NCBI GenBank assembly: GCA_030550095.1
Contig: JAUQQA010000015.1
Span: 1 to 45,658, forward strand
Direction: 5' to 3'
From: Chloroflexota bacterium
GTDB lineage: Bacteria; Chloroflexota; Anaerolineae; J036; Brachytrichaceae
Length of the DNA stretch: 45,658 bases
Shown in pieces: positions 1-8,076 of the stretch; position 1 is the stretch's first letter, and the number at the start of each line of letters is the position of its first letter. The notes below the pieces were generated by a model that saw nothing but the letters and a program-made list of their open reading frames with translations, was not told where the DNA came from and did no database searches. A program made the translations under genes and the position numbers.

Positions 1-615
1 CGCGCCGTGGCGCTTGTCGGCGCGGATGCGCTCGTGCTCCACCTAAACCCATTGCAAGAAGTCTTGCAGCCCGAGGGCGATTGGAACTGGGCCGGGTTGC
101 TGAACAAGATCGCCCAGGTGGTGCGCGCGCTGGAGCGAGAAGGTGTGCCCGTCGTGGTGAAGGAGGTCGGCTGGGGGATCTCGGCAGATGTGGCACGGCG
201 GCTTGCTGAGGTAGGGATTGCTGCGATTGACGTAGCGGGCGCAGGCGGCACCTCGTGGAGCCAAGTGGAGATGCATCGCGCGCGCAACGAGGTGCAACGG
301 CGCATCGCTGCCGCCTTTGCAGATTGGGGCATTCCCACTGCGGACTCGATCCGCTACGTGCGCGAAGCTGCGCCACACCTTCCCGTGATCGCTAGCGGCG
401 GCATCAACAACGGCGTGGATGGCGCAAAGTGCATCGCGTTAGGCGCCACAGCGTTTGGCATGGCGCGCCCCTTCCTCACCGCTGCCGCGCAGTCTGCTGA
501 GGCAGTCGCTGAGGAAATTGCGGTGGTGGTCGGGCAACTCCGCGCAGTGATGTTGGCTGTGGGGGCGCAAAATCTCGCCGCCTTGCAACGCGCGCCTTTG
601 ATTCAACGACCGTGA
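1..615 (+). CDS. fni: Isopentenyl-diphosphate delta-isomerase, type 2 (C-terminal part)
   Basis: The reading frame is open from base 1, so the start lies outside the window. The visible 204 residues match the C-terminal half of the FMN-dependent type 2 isomerase, which interconverts IPP and DMAPP in the cytoplasm for isoprenoid synthesis. Seen motifs are the substrate-side segment LHLNPLQE, the barrel strand [10 protein letters not shown], the AGAGGTSW phosphate-binding loop and the FMN-binding segment IASGGINNG followed by [10 protein letters not shown]. An in-frame GTG at base 7 falls inside the conserved fold and is not a real start. A membrane glycosyltransferase-like gene follows after 45 bases. 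The enzyme supplies precursors for polyprenyl carriers, which fits the neighbouring polyprenol-dependent GT-C genes, although that functional link is inferred. Confidence 0.93.
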   Translation, partial: RAVALVGADALVLHLNPLQEVLQPEGDWNWAGLLNKIAQVVRALEREGVPVVVKEVGWGISADVARRLAEVGIAAIDVAGAGGTSWSQVEMHRARNEVQRRIAAAFADWGIPTADSIRYVREAAPHLPVIASGGINNGVDGAKCIALGATAFGMARPFLTAAAQSAEAVAEEIAVVVGQLRAVMLAVGAQNLAALQRAPLIQRP

Positions 616-644
616 GCTGCGCTCGCGCGCAGCCGCGAATCCTC

Positions 645-650
645 TACAAT
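645..650 (+). promoter_or_regulatory. Candidate -10 hexamer directly before the membrane protein gene
   Basis: TACAAT lies 10 bases before the ATG at 661. No Shine-Dalgarno sequence and no clear -35 hexamer are visible. If used, transcription would begin about four bases before the start codon and give an essentially leaderless mRNA. Confidence 0.4.
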
Positions 651-660
651 CGCGCCCGCT

Positions 661-2301
661 ATGTCCCTTGAGCTAGGGACTGCCGCGCCGATGCCGAAGC
701 GGCTTTCGATTGAAGCCGCGTGTTGGGGCTTTGTGGTGCTGATCGCTGCGCTGCTGCGTTGGAGCCACGCCACTGCACCCCTCGATGAACGCGAAGCAGC
801 GCAAGCATTGCGCGTGCTCGTAGCCCTGCGCGCGCCTGATGAGCCGTTGAGCGGCGCAACAAGCCTCGCCCAAGTCGCCAGCTTTGCGCTGTTGGGCAGC
901 GGCGAATTTGCTGCACGCCTTCCCGCGCTCATCGCCGGCACGTTGCTTGTGCTCATCCCCTTGACACTTCGCCCTGCGTTAGGGCGCGCTGGTGCTTTGG
1001 CGTTCGGCGCGCTCGCTGCGTTCTCCCCTACCCTTACCTTCGCTGCGCGCCATGCAGAAGCAGCCATCGTCGCGTGGAGCATCGCCTTGCTCGCGTTCGC
1101 ACTCGCCGCACGAGGACGCACGCGTAGCGCTGCCGCCGCATTGGGCATCACCCTAGCAACTGGACCCGAAGGAGCACCTGCTGCGCTTGTTGCGCTTGTT
1201 GCCGCGCTGTTTGCAGGCGCACGCTTCGACCAAACGGCGCTGCCCGTCGCGGGGCTTAGTTTCATCCTCACCGCTACAGCTAGCTTGAGCCGCTGGGTTG
1301 GGCTTGGGGAAAGCTTCAACGCGCTCGCAGCAACGTTGCACACCACAGCTACGCTCTCCACCGCACGCCTCCTTGCGGGCTTCGTTCTTTACGAGCCGCT
1401 TGCTTGGGTCGGCACACTCGCCTCTTTTGCATGGATGCTGGCGCAGCGTCGCTGGGCACCGCTTGCCCCAAGTTGGCTCGTGTGGCTAAGCGGCGGCATT
1501 GGACTCAGCTTGCTGCGCCCAACGTTGGGGAGCGCTCTGCCGCTCGCCATTGGCGCACTTGGGCTAGCCAGCGTCAGCTATGCCGCGTTTGCCGAGCGCC
1601 TCTCCGAGGAGGAACCAGCGCTTCTCGCCACCGCCGGGCTTGCGGCACTCGCCTTAGGATATGCCGCACTCGGGCTGCGGCAACTTGCGAGCACTCAAGC
1701 GCTCGGATGGGCAACCACGCCCTTGGTGAGCGCCGCGCTGTTGCTGCTGATCCTCGCTTTCGGTGGTTTGAGTTTTTCGTACGCGAGCCTGCTGCGCGCC
1801 ACTGCGCTGCCTGCGGTTGGCTTCCTGCTCGTGTATTCGCTTGCAGTCAACACGCAGCTCAACCTCACGCGCGTGAACAACGCGGCAGAGCCTTACCGTG
1901 CTGAAGCGCCCACAGAAGGGCTAAGCGCGCTCACGCGCACCCTCCAAACGCTGAGTCTGCGCGCGACAGGCATGCCCAACGCCCTGCGCCTGCACTACGC
2001 GAGCGATGCGCCAGCAACGCTGCGATGGGCGCTGCGCGATTGGCGCACAGCTAGCGCGCGCGAAGCGCAGGCATGGCTCACGCCCGCTGATGCTCAACCT
2101 GAAGCGACGCGCGAGCAAATTGGGCACGGTTTCACGCTCACGCAGCGCACTGCGCTACACACGCTCACGTGTCCCTCGCTCGAACAATGCGGCGCGCTAA
2201 TGCGCTGGATCGTCTTCCGTGATGCGCCTGCAACCCAAGCAAGCCGCTGGGTATTGTGGATTGACTCCGACCTTGCTTTGCGCACAAGTGGGTATCGCTA
2301 A
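661..2301 (+). CDS. Polytopic membrane protein, probable GT-C (family 39-like) glycosyltransferase
   Basis: This 546-residue protein starts with a hydrophobic helix at about residues 22-33. It then has an acidic pair D42-E43 in the first outside loop, the position of the catalytic or metal-binding DE pair in GT-C glycosyltransferases of the PMT/ArnT type. About ten further hydrophobic segments reach residue 400, and a soluble C-terminal domain of about 140 residues follows. Such enzymes use polyprenyl-phosphate sugars on the outer face of the membrane. The next gene (Agl23-like) begins 11 bases after the stop, so the two are probably cotranscribed and may act on the same surface glycan. Sequence similarity to known families is weak by eye, so family membership is inferred from topology and the DE motif. 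It could be a non-catalytic partner instead. Confidence 0.65.
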   Translation: MSLELGTAAPMPKRLSIEAACWGFVVLIAALLRWSHATAPLDEREAAQALRVLVALRAPDEPLSGATSLAQVASFALLGSGEFAARLPALIAGTLLVLIPLTLRPALGRAGALAFGALAAFSPTLTFAARHAEAAIVAWSIALLAFALAARGRTRSAAAALGITLATGPEGAPAALVALVAALFAGARFDQTALPVAGLSFILTATASLSRWVGLGESFNALAATLHTTATLSTARLLAGFVLYEPLAWVGTLASFAWMLAQRRWAPLAPSWLVWLSGGIGLSLLRPTLGSALPLAIGALGLASVSYAAFAERLSEEEPALLATAGLAALALGYAALGLRQLASTQALGWATTPLVSAALLLLILAFGGLSFSYASLLRATALPAVGFLLVYSLAVNTQLNLTRVNNAAEPYRAEAPTEGLSALTRTLQTLSLRATGMPNALRLHYASDAPATLRWALRDWRTASAREAQAWLTPADAQPEATREQIGHGFTLTQRTALHTLTCPSLEQCGALMRWIVFRDAPATQASRWVLWIDSDLALRTSGYR

Positions 2302-2312
2302 GCCGTTGCGCC

Positions 2313-5300
2313 ATGCACGCCAATCACGAATCCTCGCCCCCCGCTCCGCACAGCCGACTTGAGGCTTGGCTCTCGCAGCCCGTGCTGCATCGCCTCACGT
2401 GGGAGCATCTCGCCTACGCGCTGATCTTCGTGCTTGCGGTGCTCACGCGCTTTTATGACCTCGGCGCGCGCGTGATGAGCCACGACGAGAGCTTGCACAC
2501 CTACTTCTCGTATCAACTTGCGCAAGGGCGCGGCTTCCAGCACACACCGCTCATGCACGGCCCGTTCCTCTTTCATGTCACGGCGTTGAGTTACTTCCTC
2601 TTCGGCGCCGATGACTTCACCTCGCGCGTGCCCATGGCGATCTTTGGGGTGGTGCTGGTGATGCTGCCGCTTGCGTTGCGCCGATGGCTCGGGCGCTGGG
2701 GTGCGCTCGCCACGGCGATCATGTTGCTTCTTTCGCCGTCCATTCTCTACCACGCGCGCTACATTCGCCAAGAGCAATCCATTCTCGTCTGGACGTTGCT
2801 CACCGCAATTGTGATCTGGCGCTACCTTGATGCGCCGCAGCCGCGCTGGTTGATCGCGCTCTCAGCAGTGCTCGCATTCCACGCGACCGACAAATCCACT
2901 TCGTTCCTCGTGGTGGCTTGGCTGATGCTCTTCCTCGCACCGCTGGCGCTGTGGCAATTGAGCCGAATGCGCAACACCACGCGCGACGCCGCGACCCTCG
3001 TCGCGCTCGGTGCGATCACCGCGCTCCTGATGGTGGGGTTGAGCATCGGCTTTGAGCGCGTGGGCAGCGCGCTCGCCGCAACGCTGGGCGTCACGGCGCT
3101 CGTCTCGGCTGCGGAGCCGACGCTGCTCAACATCAACCTCAATACGCTCGCCCTCATCGGCGCACTCTTAGCGCTCACCGCGTTGGTCGCTGCTGCGTTG
3201 AGCGCGTTTTACGTCTGGGGTTTTGGCGCATGGATGCAACGCGCAATCACGGGCGCGCCGGCGCTCAACGTGATCTTCGTGTTGGTGACCACGACAATGT
3301 TCATGGGGTCGCCCGCGCTGCTGCTGATCAAGAACCGCATTTGGGAGCTCTTCCGCGGCGAGGAGCTGGTGCCGATCAGCTTGCTGGGCGATATGGCTAA
3401 CTTGCAATCCAACCCACAGGTGATCACCACCATGCTCTCGATGGCGCTAGCGCTGGTTGCGATCGCCATTGCGCTCGGCGTCGTGTGGCAGCCGCGGCAA
3501 TGGGCAGTGGTGATTGCCGTGTTCTTGCTCATCACCACAACCCTGTTCACCACGGTCTTCACAAACACCGCTGGAATCGGCACAGGATTCGTGGGGCAGC
3601 TAGGTTACTGGATGGCGCAACAGCCTGTGCAACGCGGCAACCAGCCTTGGTACTACTACTTCCTCATCACGCCGATGTACGAGTACACCGTGATGCTGGG
3701 GAGCTTTGGGGCAGGGCTATTGCTCGCGGTGCGCTTGCTGCGCAGCGTGCGCCTGGGTGAGACGATCGCCATGCTGCACGCGCACCGCTTCGTGATCTTC
3801 ACCACGTGGTGGACGCTCGCAAGCTGGGCGATCTACACCATTGCAGGCGAGAAGATGCCTTGGCTGACCACCCACCTCGCCTTGCCGATGAGCGTGCTCA
3901 CAGGTTGGTTCATCGGGCAAAGCTTCAAGCGCCTAGCGACTGCGCTCCAAGGTGCGCCTGCTGCGCGATGGGGCCTCGCGTTTGGGCTAGGCTTGCTCAG
4001 CGTCGTGCTCTTCGTGCGGCTACTGTCGCTGATCGGCAGCCTCGACCTCGTCGCCTTCGATGCACGCGCGGCCTCTTGGGGCTTCCAGGTGCTGCTCACG
4101 CTTGTGCTGCTGGCGGGGGCTTGGCGCGCGCTCCAGCGCACGGTGGCTCATGGCGTGCTGGCTGCGCTAGCGCTTGCTGGTTTCACGGCGCTCAGCGCGC
4201 TCACGCTGCGCACCGCGGTGATGGTGACTTACATCAACTACGACTACGTGAAGGAGTTTTTGTTCTACGCACACGGTGCGCCGGGCGTGAAGATCGCCCT
4301 GCGGCAAATGGAAGACCTGCGCGACCGGCTCGGCGGCAGCGAAGCGCTGCGCATTGGTTACACCCAGAACGTGAGCTGGCCTTTCTCATGGTATTTGGTG
4401 CACTTTCCTGGTGCGCGCTACCTCGGCAGCGCACTACCGCCCGACGTGAACACCTTCCATATCGTGCTCGCCAGCGAGCAAGACCCCGACTTTCTGCGCT
4501 GGAGCGACCAACTCAGCGAGCAGTTCGTGCGCTTCGACTACACACTGATTTGGTGGCCCATGCAGGATTACTTCAACTTGACGTGGGAGCGCATCAGCTA
4601 CTCACTCCTCAATCCCCAAGCGCGCGCTGCGCTGTGGGAGATCGCCTTCAATCGCAACTTTGAGCCATACGCGCAGTTGTTCAACAAGACCACACTCACG
4701 CCCGAACGATGGTCGCCCAGCCACCGTTTCTCTCTGTTTGTGCGGCGCGACCTCGCTGAGCAACTTTGGGATTACCGCCTCGCTGATGTGGTTGGCGTTG
4801 GCGAAGCGCCCACGCGCGCGCTGCGCCTCGTCAGCCCGACGTCCATCGCGTTTGCGCCCGACGGCACGCGCTATGTGATCGATCACCGCCTCAACCGTGT
4901 GTTCCACCAAGACGCCGAGGGCAACACATTGCGAAGCTGGGGCGGCGCAGGCAACGCGCCGGCACAGTTCAACGACGCTTGGGGCATCGCTGTGGACGAA
5001 GCGGGCAACGTGTACGTCGCGGATACCTTCAACCACCGCGTGCAAAAGTTCGACCCCTTTGGCAACTTGCTGCGCGTGTGGGGTCTGCCTGGCATCAGCA
5101 ACGCGCCTGGTGAGGGCAATACCACCTACTTCTTCGGTCCACGCGCCATCGCCTTCGACCGCAACGGGCACGTGCTTGTGACCGATACAGGCAACAAGCG
5201 CGTGCAGGTGTTTGACAAGGACGGCAATTTCATCACCCAATTCGGCGCGCCAGGCACAGCGCCAGGGGAGTTCAACGAACCCGTGGGGATCGCAGTGGAC

Positions 5301-5669
5301 GAAGCCGGGTTGATCTACGTTGCCGATGTGTGGAATCGGCGCGTGCAAGTGTTCGACGCTAGTTACCGTTTTGTGCGCGCCTGGCTAGTGCCGGCTTGGG
5401 AGCAACTTGACCCAGAGACGCTTCAAGCTGTTGACCACAAGCCCTACATCGCAGTAGGCGGAGGGCGCGTCTTCGTGAGCAGCCCACGCACTGGAGAAGT
5501 GCTCGTCTTCACGCCACAGGGAGCACCGTTGACGCTCCCCCAACTGGGTTTTGCGCCCGAAGACCGCCCCACCGGCGTTGCGCTGCACCGCAACCAACTC
5601 TACGTGACCAACGCCGCCAACGGCGATGTGTTGCGCTTTGAGCTAGGCCCCTACCCTTCGCTTCAGTGA
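2313..5669 (+). CDS. Agl23-like (TIGR03663 type) GT-C membrane protein fused to a C-terminal NHL propeller
   Basis: The 1118-residue product has a multi-spanning N-terminal part (about residues 30-640). It carries the signature loop SHDESLHTYFSYQLAQG with D58-E59 and the MHGPFLFH segment typical of the TIGR03663/Agl23 family, described as associated with flippase or protein-glycosylation activity. A soluble stretch (about 650-825) follows. From about residue 829 to the end there are five or six NHL repeats, seen as recurring units such as WGIAVDEAGNVYVADTFNHR and VGIAVDEAGLIYVADVWNRR. NHL units build a beta-propeller, which is expected outside the membrane. The fusion suggests the glycosyl-transfer machine carries its own binding platform for glycan or protein. 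It follows the previous membrane gene after 11 bases. The domain assignment is firm; the substrate is unknown. Confidence 0.85.
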   Translation: MHANHESSPPAPHSRLEAWLSQPVLHRLTWEHLAYALIFVLAVLTRFYDLGARVMSHDESLHTYFSYQLAQGRGFQHTPLMHGPFLFHVTALSYFLFGADDFTSRVPMAIFGVVLVMLPLALRRWLGRWGALATAIMLLLSPSILYHARYIRQEQSILVWTLLTAIVIWRYLDAPQPRWLIALSAVLAFHATDKSTSFLVVAWLMLFLAPLALWQLSRMRNTTRDAATLVALGAITALLMVGLSIGFERVGSALAATLGVTALVSAAEPTLLNINLNTLALIGALLALTALVAAALSAFYVWGFGAWMQRAITGAPALNVIFVLVTTTMFMGSPALLLIKNRIWELFRGEELVPISLLGDMANLQSNPQVITTMLSMALALVAIAIALGVVWQPRQWAVVIAVFLLITTTLFTTVFTNTAGIGTGFVGQLGYWMAQQPVQRGNQPWYYYFLITPMYEYTVMLGSFGAGLLLAVRLLRSVRLGETIAMLHAHRFVIFTTWWTLASWAIYTIAGEKMPWLTTHLALPMSVLTGWFIGQSFKRLATALQGAPAARWGLAFGLGLLSVVLFVRLLSLIGSLDLVAFDARAASWGFQVLLTLVLLAGAWRALQRTVAHGVLAALALAGFTALSALTLRTAVMVTYINYDYVKEFLFYAHGAPGVKIALRQMEDLRDRLGGSEALRIGYTQNVSWPFSWYLVHFPGARYLGSALPPDVNTFHIVLASEQDPDFLRWSDQLSEQFVRFDYTLIWWPMQDYFNLTWERISYSLLNPQARAALWEIAFNRNFEPYAQLFNKTTLTPERWSPSHRFSLFVRRDLAEQLWDYRLADVVGVGEAPTRALRLVSPTSIAFAPDGTRYVIDHRLNRVFHQDAEGNTLRSWGGAGNAPAQFNDAWGIAVDEAGNVYVADTFNHRVQKFDPFGNLLRVWGLPGISNAPGEGNTTYFFGPRAIAFDRNGHVLVTDTGNKRVQVFDKDGNFITQFGAPGTAPGEFNEPVGIAVDEAGLIYVADVWNRRVQVFDASYRFVRAWLVPAWEQLDPETLQAVDHKPYIAVGGGRVFVSSPRTGEVLVFTPQGAPLTLPQLGFAPEDRPTGVALHRNQLYVTNAANGDVLRFELGPYPSLQ

Positions 5670-5704
5670 TGTTACAACGCGCTGTTGACTTGTGTTAATC
5701 GCGC

Positions 5705-5722
5705 GTTTGATGCGCATCAAAC
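5705..5722. promoter_or_regulatory. Perfect 18-base palindrome containing an FNR/CRP-type box upstream of feoAB
   Basis: GTTTGATGCGCATCAAAC is its own reverse complement. Its core TTGAT-GCGC-ATCAA (5707-5720) is identical to the consensus half-sites TTGAT-N4-ATCAA bound by FNR-family regulators. It is centred at 5713.5, about 64 bases upstream of the start predicted from the promoter at 5743-5771, which is close to a class I activator position. In enterobacteria feo is known to be induced by FNR without oxygen, so regulation by an FNR/CRP relative is a reasonable inference here. Confidence 0.7.
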
Positions 5723-5742
5723 ACCGTCGTTGTCTTTGGCGA

Positions 5743-5771
5743 TTGCCAGCGCGCGCTTTGGTCCTTACACT
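5743..5771 (+). promoter_or_regulatory. Predicted feoAB promoter
   Basis: TTGCCA (5743-5748) and TACACT (5766-5771) are separated by 17 bases. The predicted start near 5778 leaves a leader of about 24 bases containing the purine-rich ribosome site GGAGAGGGAG before the feoA ATG. The palindrome at 5705-5722 lies just upstream. Confidence 0.55.
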
Positions 5772-5801
5772 CTTGCGAAACTTCGCCGGAGAGGGAGCAA
5801 C

Positions 5802-6023
5802 ATGCGGCTGAGCGACGCTCTACAAGGACAACGCATCAAGATCGTGAAGGTGCGCGAGGAGTGCGCGTTGCACGCAAAAGTGCAAGCGATGGGGTTGCAC
5901 AGCGCCCGCGAAGCAACAGTGCTCTCGCGCAGCGGACGCATGATGTTGGTAGAAGTGGGCAACGTGCGCCTCGCTTTGAGTGACGAGATCGCTGGATATG
6001 TCGAGGTGCATCCCCAGCTCTGA
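5802..6023 (+). CDS. feoA: FeoA-domain protein, ferrous iron transport accessory subunit
   Basis: The ATG at 5802 is preceded by GGAGAGGGAG at proper spacing and gives a 73-residue protein, the usual FeoA length. A longer in-frame start at 5685 would run through the promoter and operator and is rejected. The sequence shows the SH3-like FeoA pattern: an N-terminal MRLSDALQGQRIKIVKV strand, a central QAMGLHSAREATVLSRSG segment matching the family's GLxxGxxV region, and a terminal strand with VRLALSDEIAGYVEV where many FeoA proteins have ALRxxEAxxIxV. It is a small cytoplasmic protein that assists FeoB. feoB starts 64 bases downstream, so the two probably form one operon controlled by the FNR-type box. 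Confidence 0.88.
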   Translation: MRLSDALQGQRIKIVKVREECALHAKVQAMGLHSAREATVLSRSGRMMLVEVGNVRLALSDEIAGYVEVHPQL

Positions 6024-6087
6024 AAGTCAGCACACCTCCCCTACCCAAAGCTCCCACTGAGCGCCTCAAACGCATCTCCCCCTTGCC

Positions 6088-8076
6088 ATGAGCGAGAACG
6101 GGCGCACCGTGCGCGTCGCTATCGCGGGTAACCCCAACACCGGCAAGACCACATTGCTCAACCGCTTGGCGGGCAGCACCTTCGCTGTAGGCAACTGGCC
6201 TGGCGTCACCGTCGAGCGCAAAACGGGCTTCGTCCAATTTCAAGGGTGGCGCATTGAGCTTGTGGATTTGCCTGGGCTATACACCCTCGAGCCGCTCACC
6301 GAGGACGAGCGCATCGCGCGCGATTATCTGCTCAACGAGCGGCCCGACGTCATCCTCAACGTGGTCGAGACGCCGCGCCTCGAGCGCAACCTGAACCTCA
6401 CCGTTGAGCTTGCCGAGTTGGGCATCCCGATGGTCATGGCGCTCAACATGATGGACGAAGCGCAGCGGCTCGGCATTAGCGTGGATGTCGGAAAGCTCTA
6501 CGCGCTGAGCGGCATTCGCGCCATCCCGACGAACGGCAGAAGCGGTCAGGGGGTGCGCGAGCTGCTGCCTGCGATTCTCGAAGCCCACCAGCGCCAGCAA
6601 CGCCCGACGCTCGCACTGATCCACGACGAAGACCCGCTCATGGCGAACTTACGCGCTGCTGCTGAGCTTGATGCTCAAAGCAGGCGCCTCGGGATCGCTG
6701 AAGGGCTGTATCGTGCCGTTGTGCAGCGCCGCGAAGCCCAAGCGCGCGAATTCTCAGCCGCGCTCGACCGCGTGCTGCTCCACCCCGTGCTCGGCTTGGT
6801 CGCCTACCTGGCGATCATGTATCTGTTCTTCAAGGTCTCGTTCGATTTTTCCGCGCCGTTGATGGACTGGCTGGATGGTTTCATTAACGGCTACGTGGGG
6901 CAGATCGCCGCAACAGCGCTGATGCAGATCGGAGCGCCCGAGCTTGTGGTGCGCTTCATGAGCGAAGCCGTGATCGGCGGCGTCGGCTTTGCGCTCACCT
7001 TCCTGCCGCTGATCGCGGTGATGTTCTTCCTGCTCACGCTGCTGGGCATGAGCGGCTACATGGCGCGCTTGCCGTTCCTGCTGGATCGCTTCATGCGGCA
7101 CCTCGGGCTGAACGGCAAGGCCGTGATCCCGCTGCTGCTGGGGTTGGGGTGCAACGTGCCCGCGGTGATGGCAACGCGCACCATGGAAAGCCCGCGCGAC
7201 AAGCTGCTGGTGGTGATGATGATCCCTTTCATGAGCTGTCCCGCGCGCTTGGTGATCTTCTCCTTCTTCGCAACGCTGTTCTTTCCCCAGAACGCTGCGC
7301 TGGTGATCTTCGGGATGTATGCGCTGGGCGTGGTGGTTGCGCTGTTCACCTCGTTGCTGCTGCAACGTGCTTTGTTCAAGCATGAATCCTCGGCGATGCT
7401 CATCGAGCTGCCGCCTTACCGCCTCCCACATTTGCCAACGGTGGGCGCCATTGTCTGGAGCCACGTGCGCGAATTTCTATACCGCGCGGGCACGGTGATC
7501 TTTGCGGTGTCGGTGGTGATTTGGTCTCTGATTCATTTGCCACCTGGCGCGACCCCCGCGGAGAGCATCGTTGCGCGCATCGGGCAGGCGATTGCGCCTG
7601 CCTTTGCTCCCTTAGGCTTGGGCGACTGGCGCATCACCACCTCGCTTGTGCCGGCATTTCTCGCGCGCGAGGTCTCATTGAGCTTCATGGCGACCGTGAC
7701 CGCCGCCGAGGAAGAAGCTTCCGAGGAGCGCGCCTTCGACTTCATCGCCGAGACACAGGAGCAAGCCGAAGGACTGCTTCGCGCGCTGGGTCAGAGCGTC
7801 TCTTCGCTTCTCAACCTCAACCTGCAAACGTTGAACGTCGAGGAGGACGAGGAAACCGCATTCCTGCGCGATCGCGTGCGTGCGCTTTTCACCCCCGCAA
7901 GCGGGCTGGCGTTCATGATCATGCTCTTGCTTTACAACTCCTGTCTTGCGGTGTATGGCGTGATGGACAAAGAGGTTGGGCGCAAGTACGCGCTGGGTTT
8001 CCTTGCATGGAGCTTTGTCGTGGCATGGGTGGTGGCGTTCGTGGTGTATCAAGTAGCGCAGCGCGTGCTCGCTTAG
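6088..8076 (+). CDS. feoB: Ferrous iron transport protein B
   Basis: The 662-residue protein has an N-terminal G domain with G1 GNPNTGKT (14-21), a G2 region GNWPGVTVE, G3 DLPG (60-63) and G4 NMMD (120-123). A membrane domain follows with two inverted Gate regions and the conserved cysteine motifs GCNVPAVMATRTMESPRDK and PFMSCPARL. FeoB moves Fe2+ across the inner membrane. The switch-adjacent segment reads VVETPRLERNL where FeoB usually has VVDATNLERNL, a mild variation. No strong ribosome site precedes the ATG. The 3' end overlaps the convergent ATPase gene by four bases, sharing the tetranucleotide TTAG as both stop codons. Confidence 0.96.
   Translation: MSENGRTVRVAIAGNPNTGKTTLLNRLAGSTFAVGNWPGVTVERKTGFVQFQGWRIELVDLPGLYTLEPLTEDERIARDYLLNERPDVILNVVETPRLERNLNLTVELAELGIPMVMALNMMDEAQRLGISVDVGKLYALSGIRAIPTNGRSGQGVRELLPAILEAHQRQQRPTLALIHDEDPLMANLRAAAELDAQSRRLGIAEGLYRAVVQRREAQAREFSAALDRVLLHPVLGLVAYLAIMYLFFKVSFDFSAPLMDWLDGFINGYVGQIAATALMQIGAPELVVRFMSEAVIGGVGFALTFLPLIAVMFFLLTLLGMSGYMARLPFLLDRFMRHLGLNGKAVIPLLLGLGCNVPAVMATRTMESPRDKLLVVMMIPFMSCPARLVIFSFFATLFFPQNAALVIFGMYALGVVVALFTSLLLQRALFKHESSAMLIELPPYRLPHLPTVGAIVWSHVREFLYRAGTVIFAVSVVIWSLIHLPPGATPAESIVARIGQAIAPAFAPLGLGDWRITTSLVPAFLAREVSLSFMATVTAAEEEASEERAFDFIAETQEQAEGLLRALGQSVSSLLNLNLQTLNVEEDEETAFLRDRVRALFTPASGLAFMIMLLLYNSCLAVYGVMDKEVGRKYALGFLAWSFVVAWVVAFVVYQVAQRVLA

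Noticed and set aside
5685..5801. N-terminal extension of FeoA from an upstream start, and TTGACT (5685-5690) as a -35
   Set aside because: The extension would translate the operator and promoter and is not part of the FeoA family. TTGACT has no -10 at 16-18 bases; TTGCCA-N17-TACACT is better.
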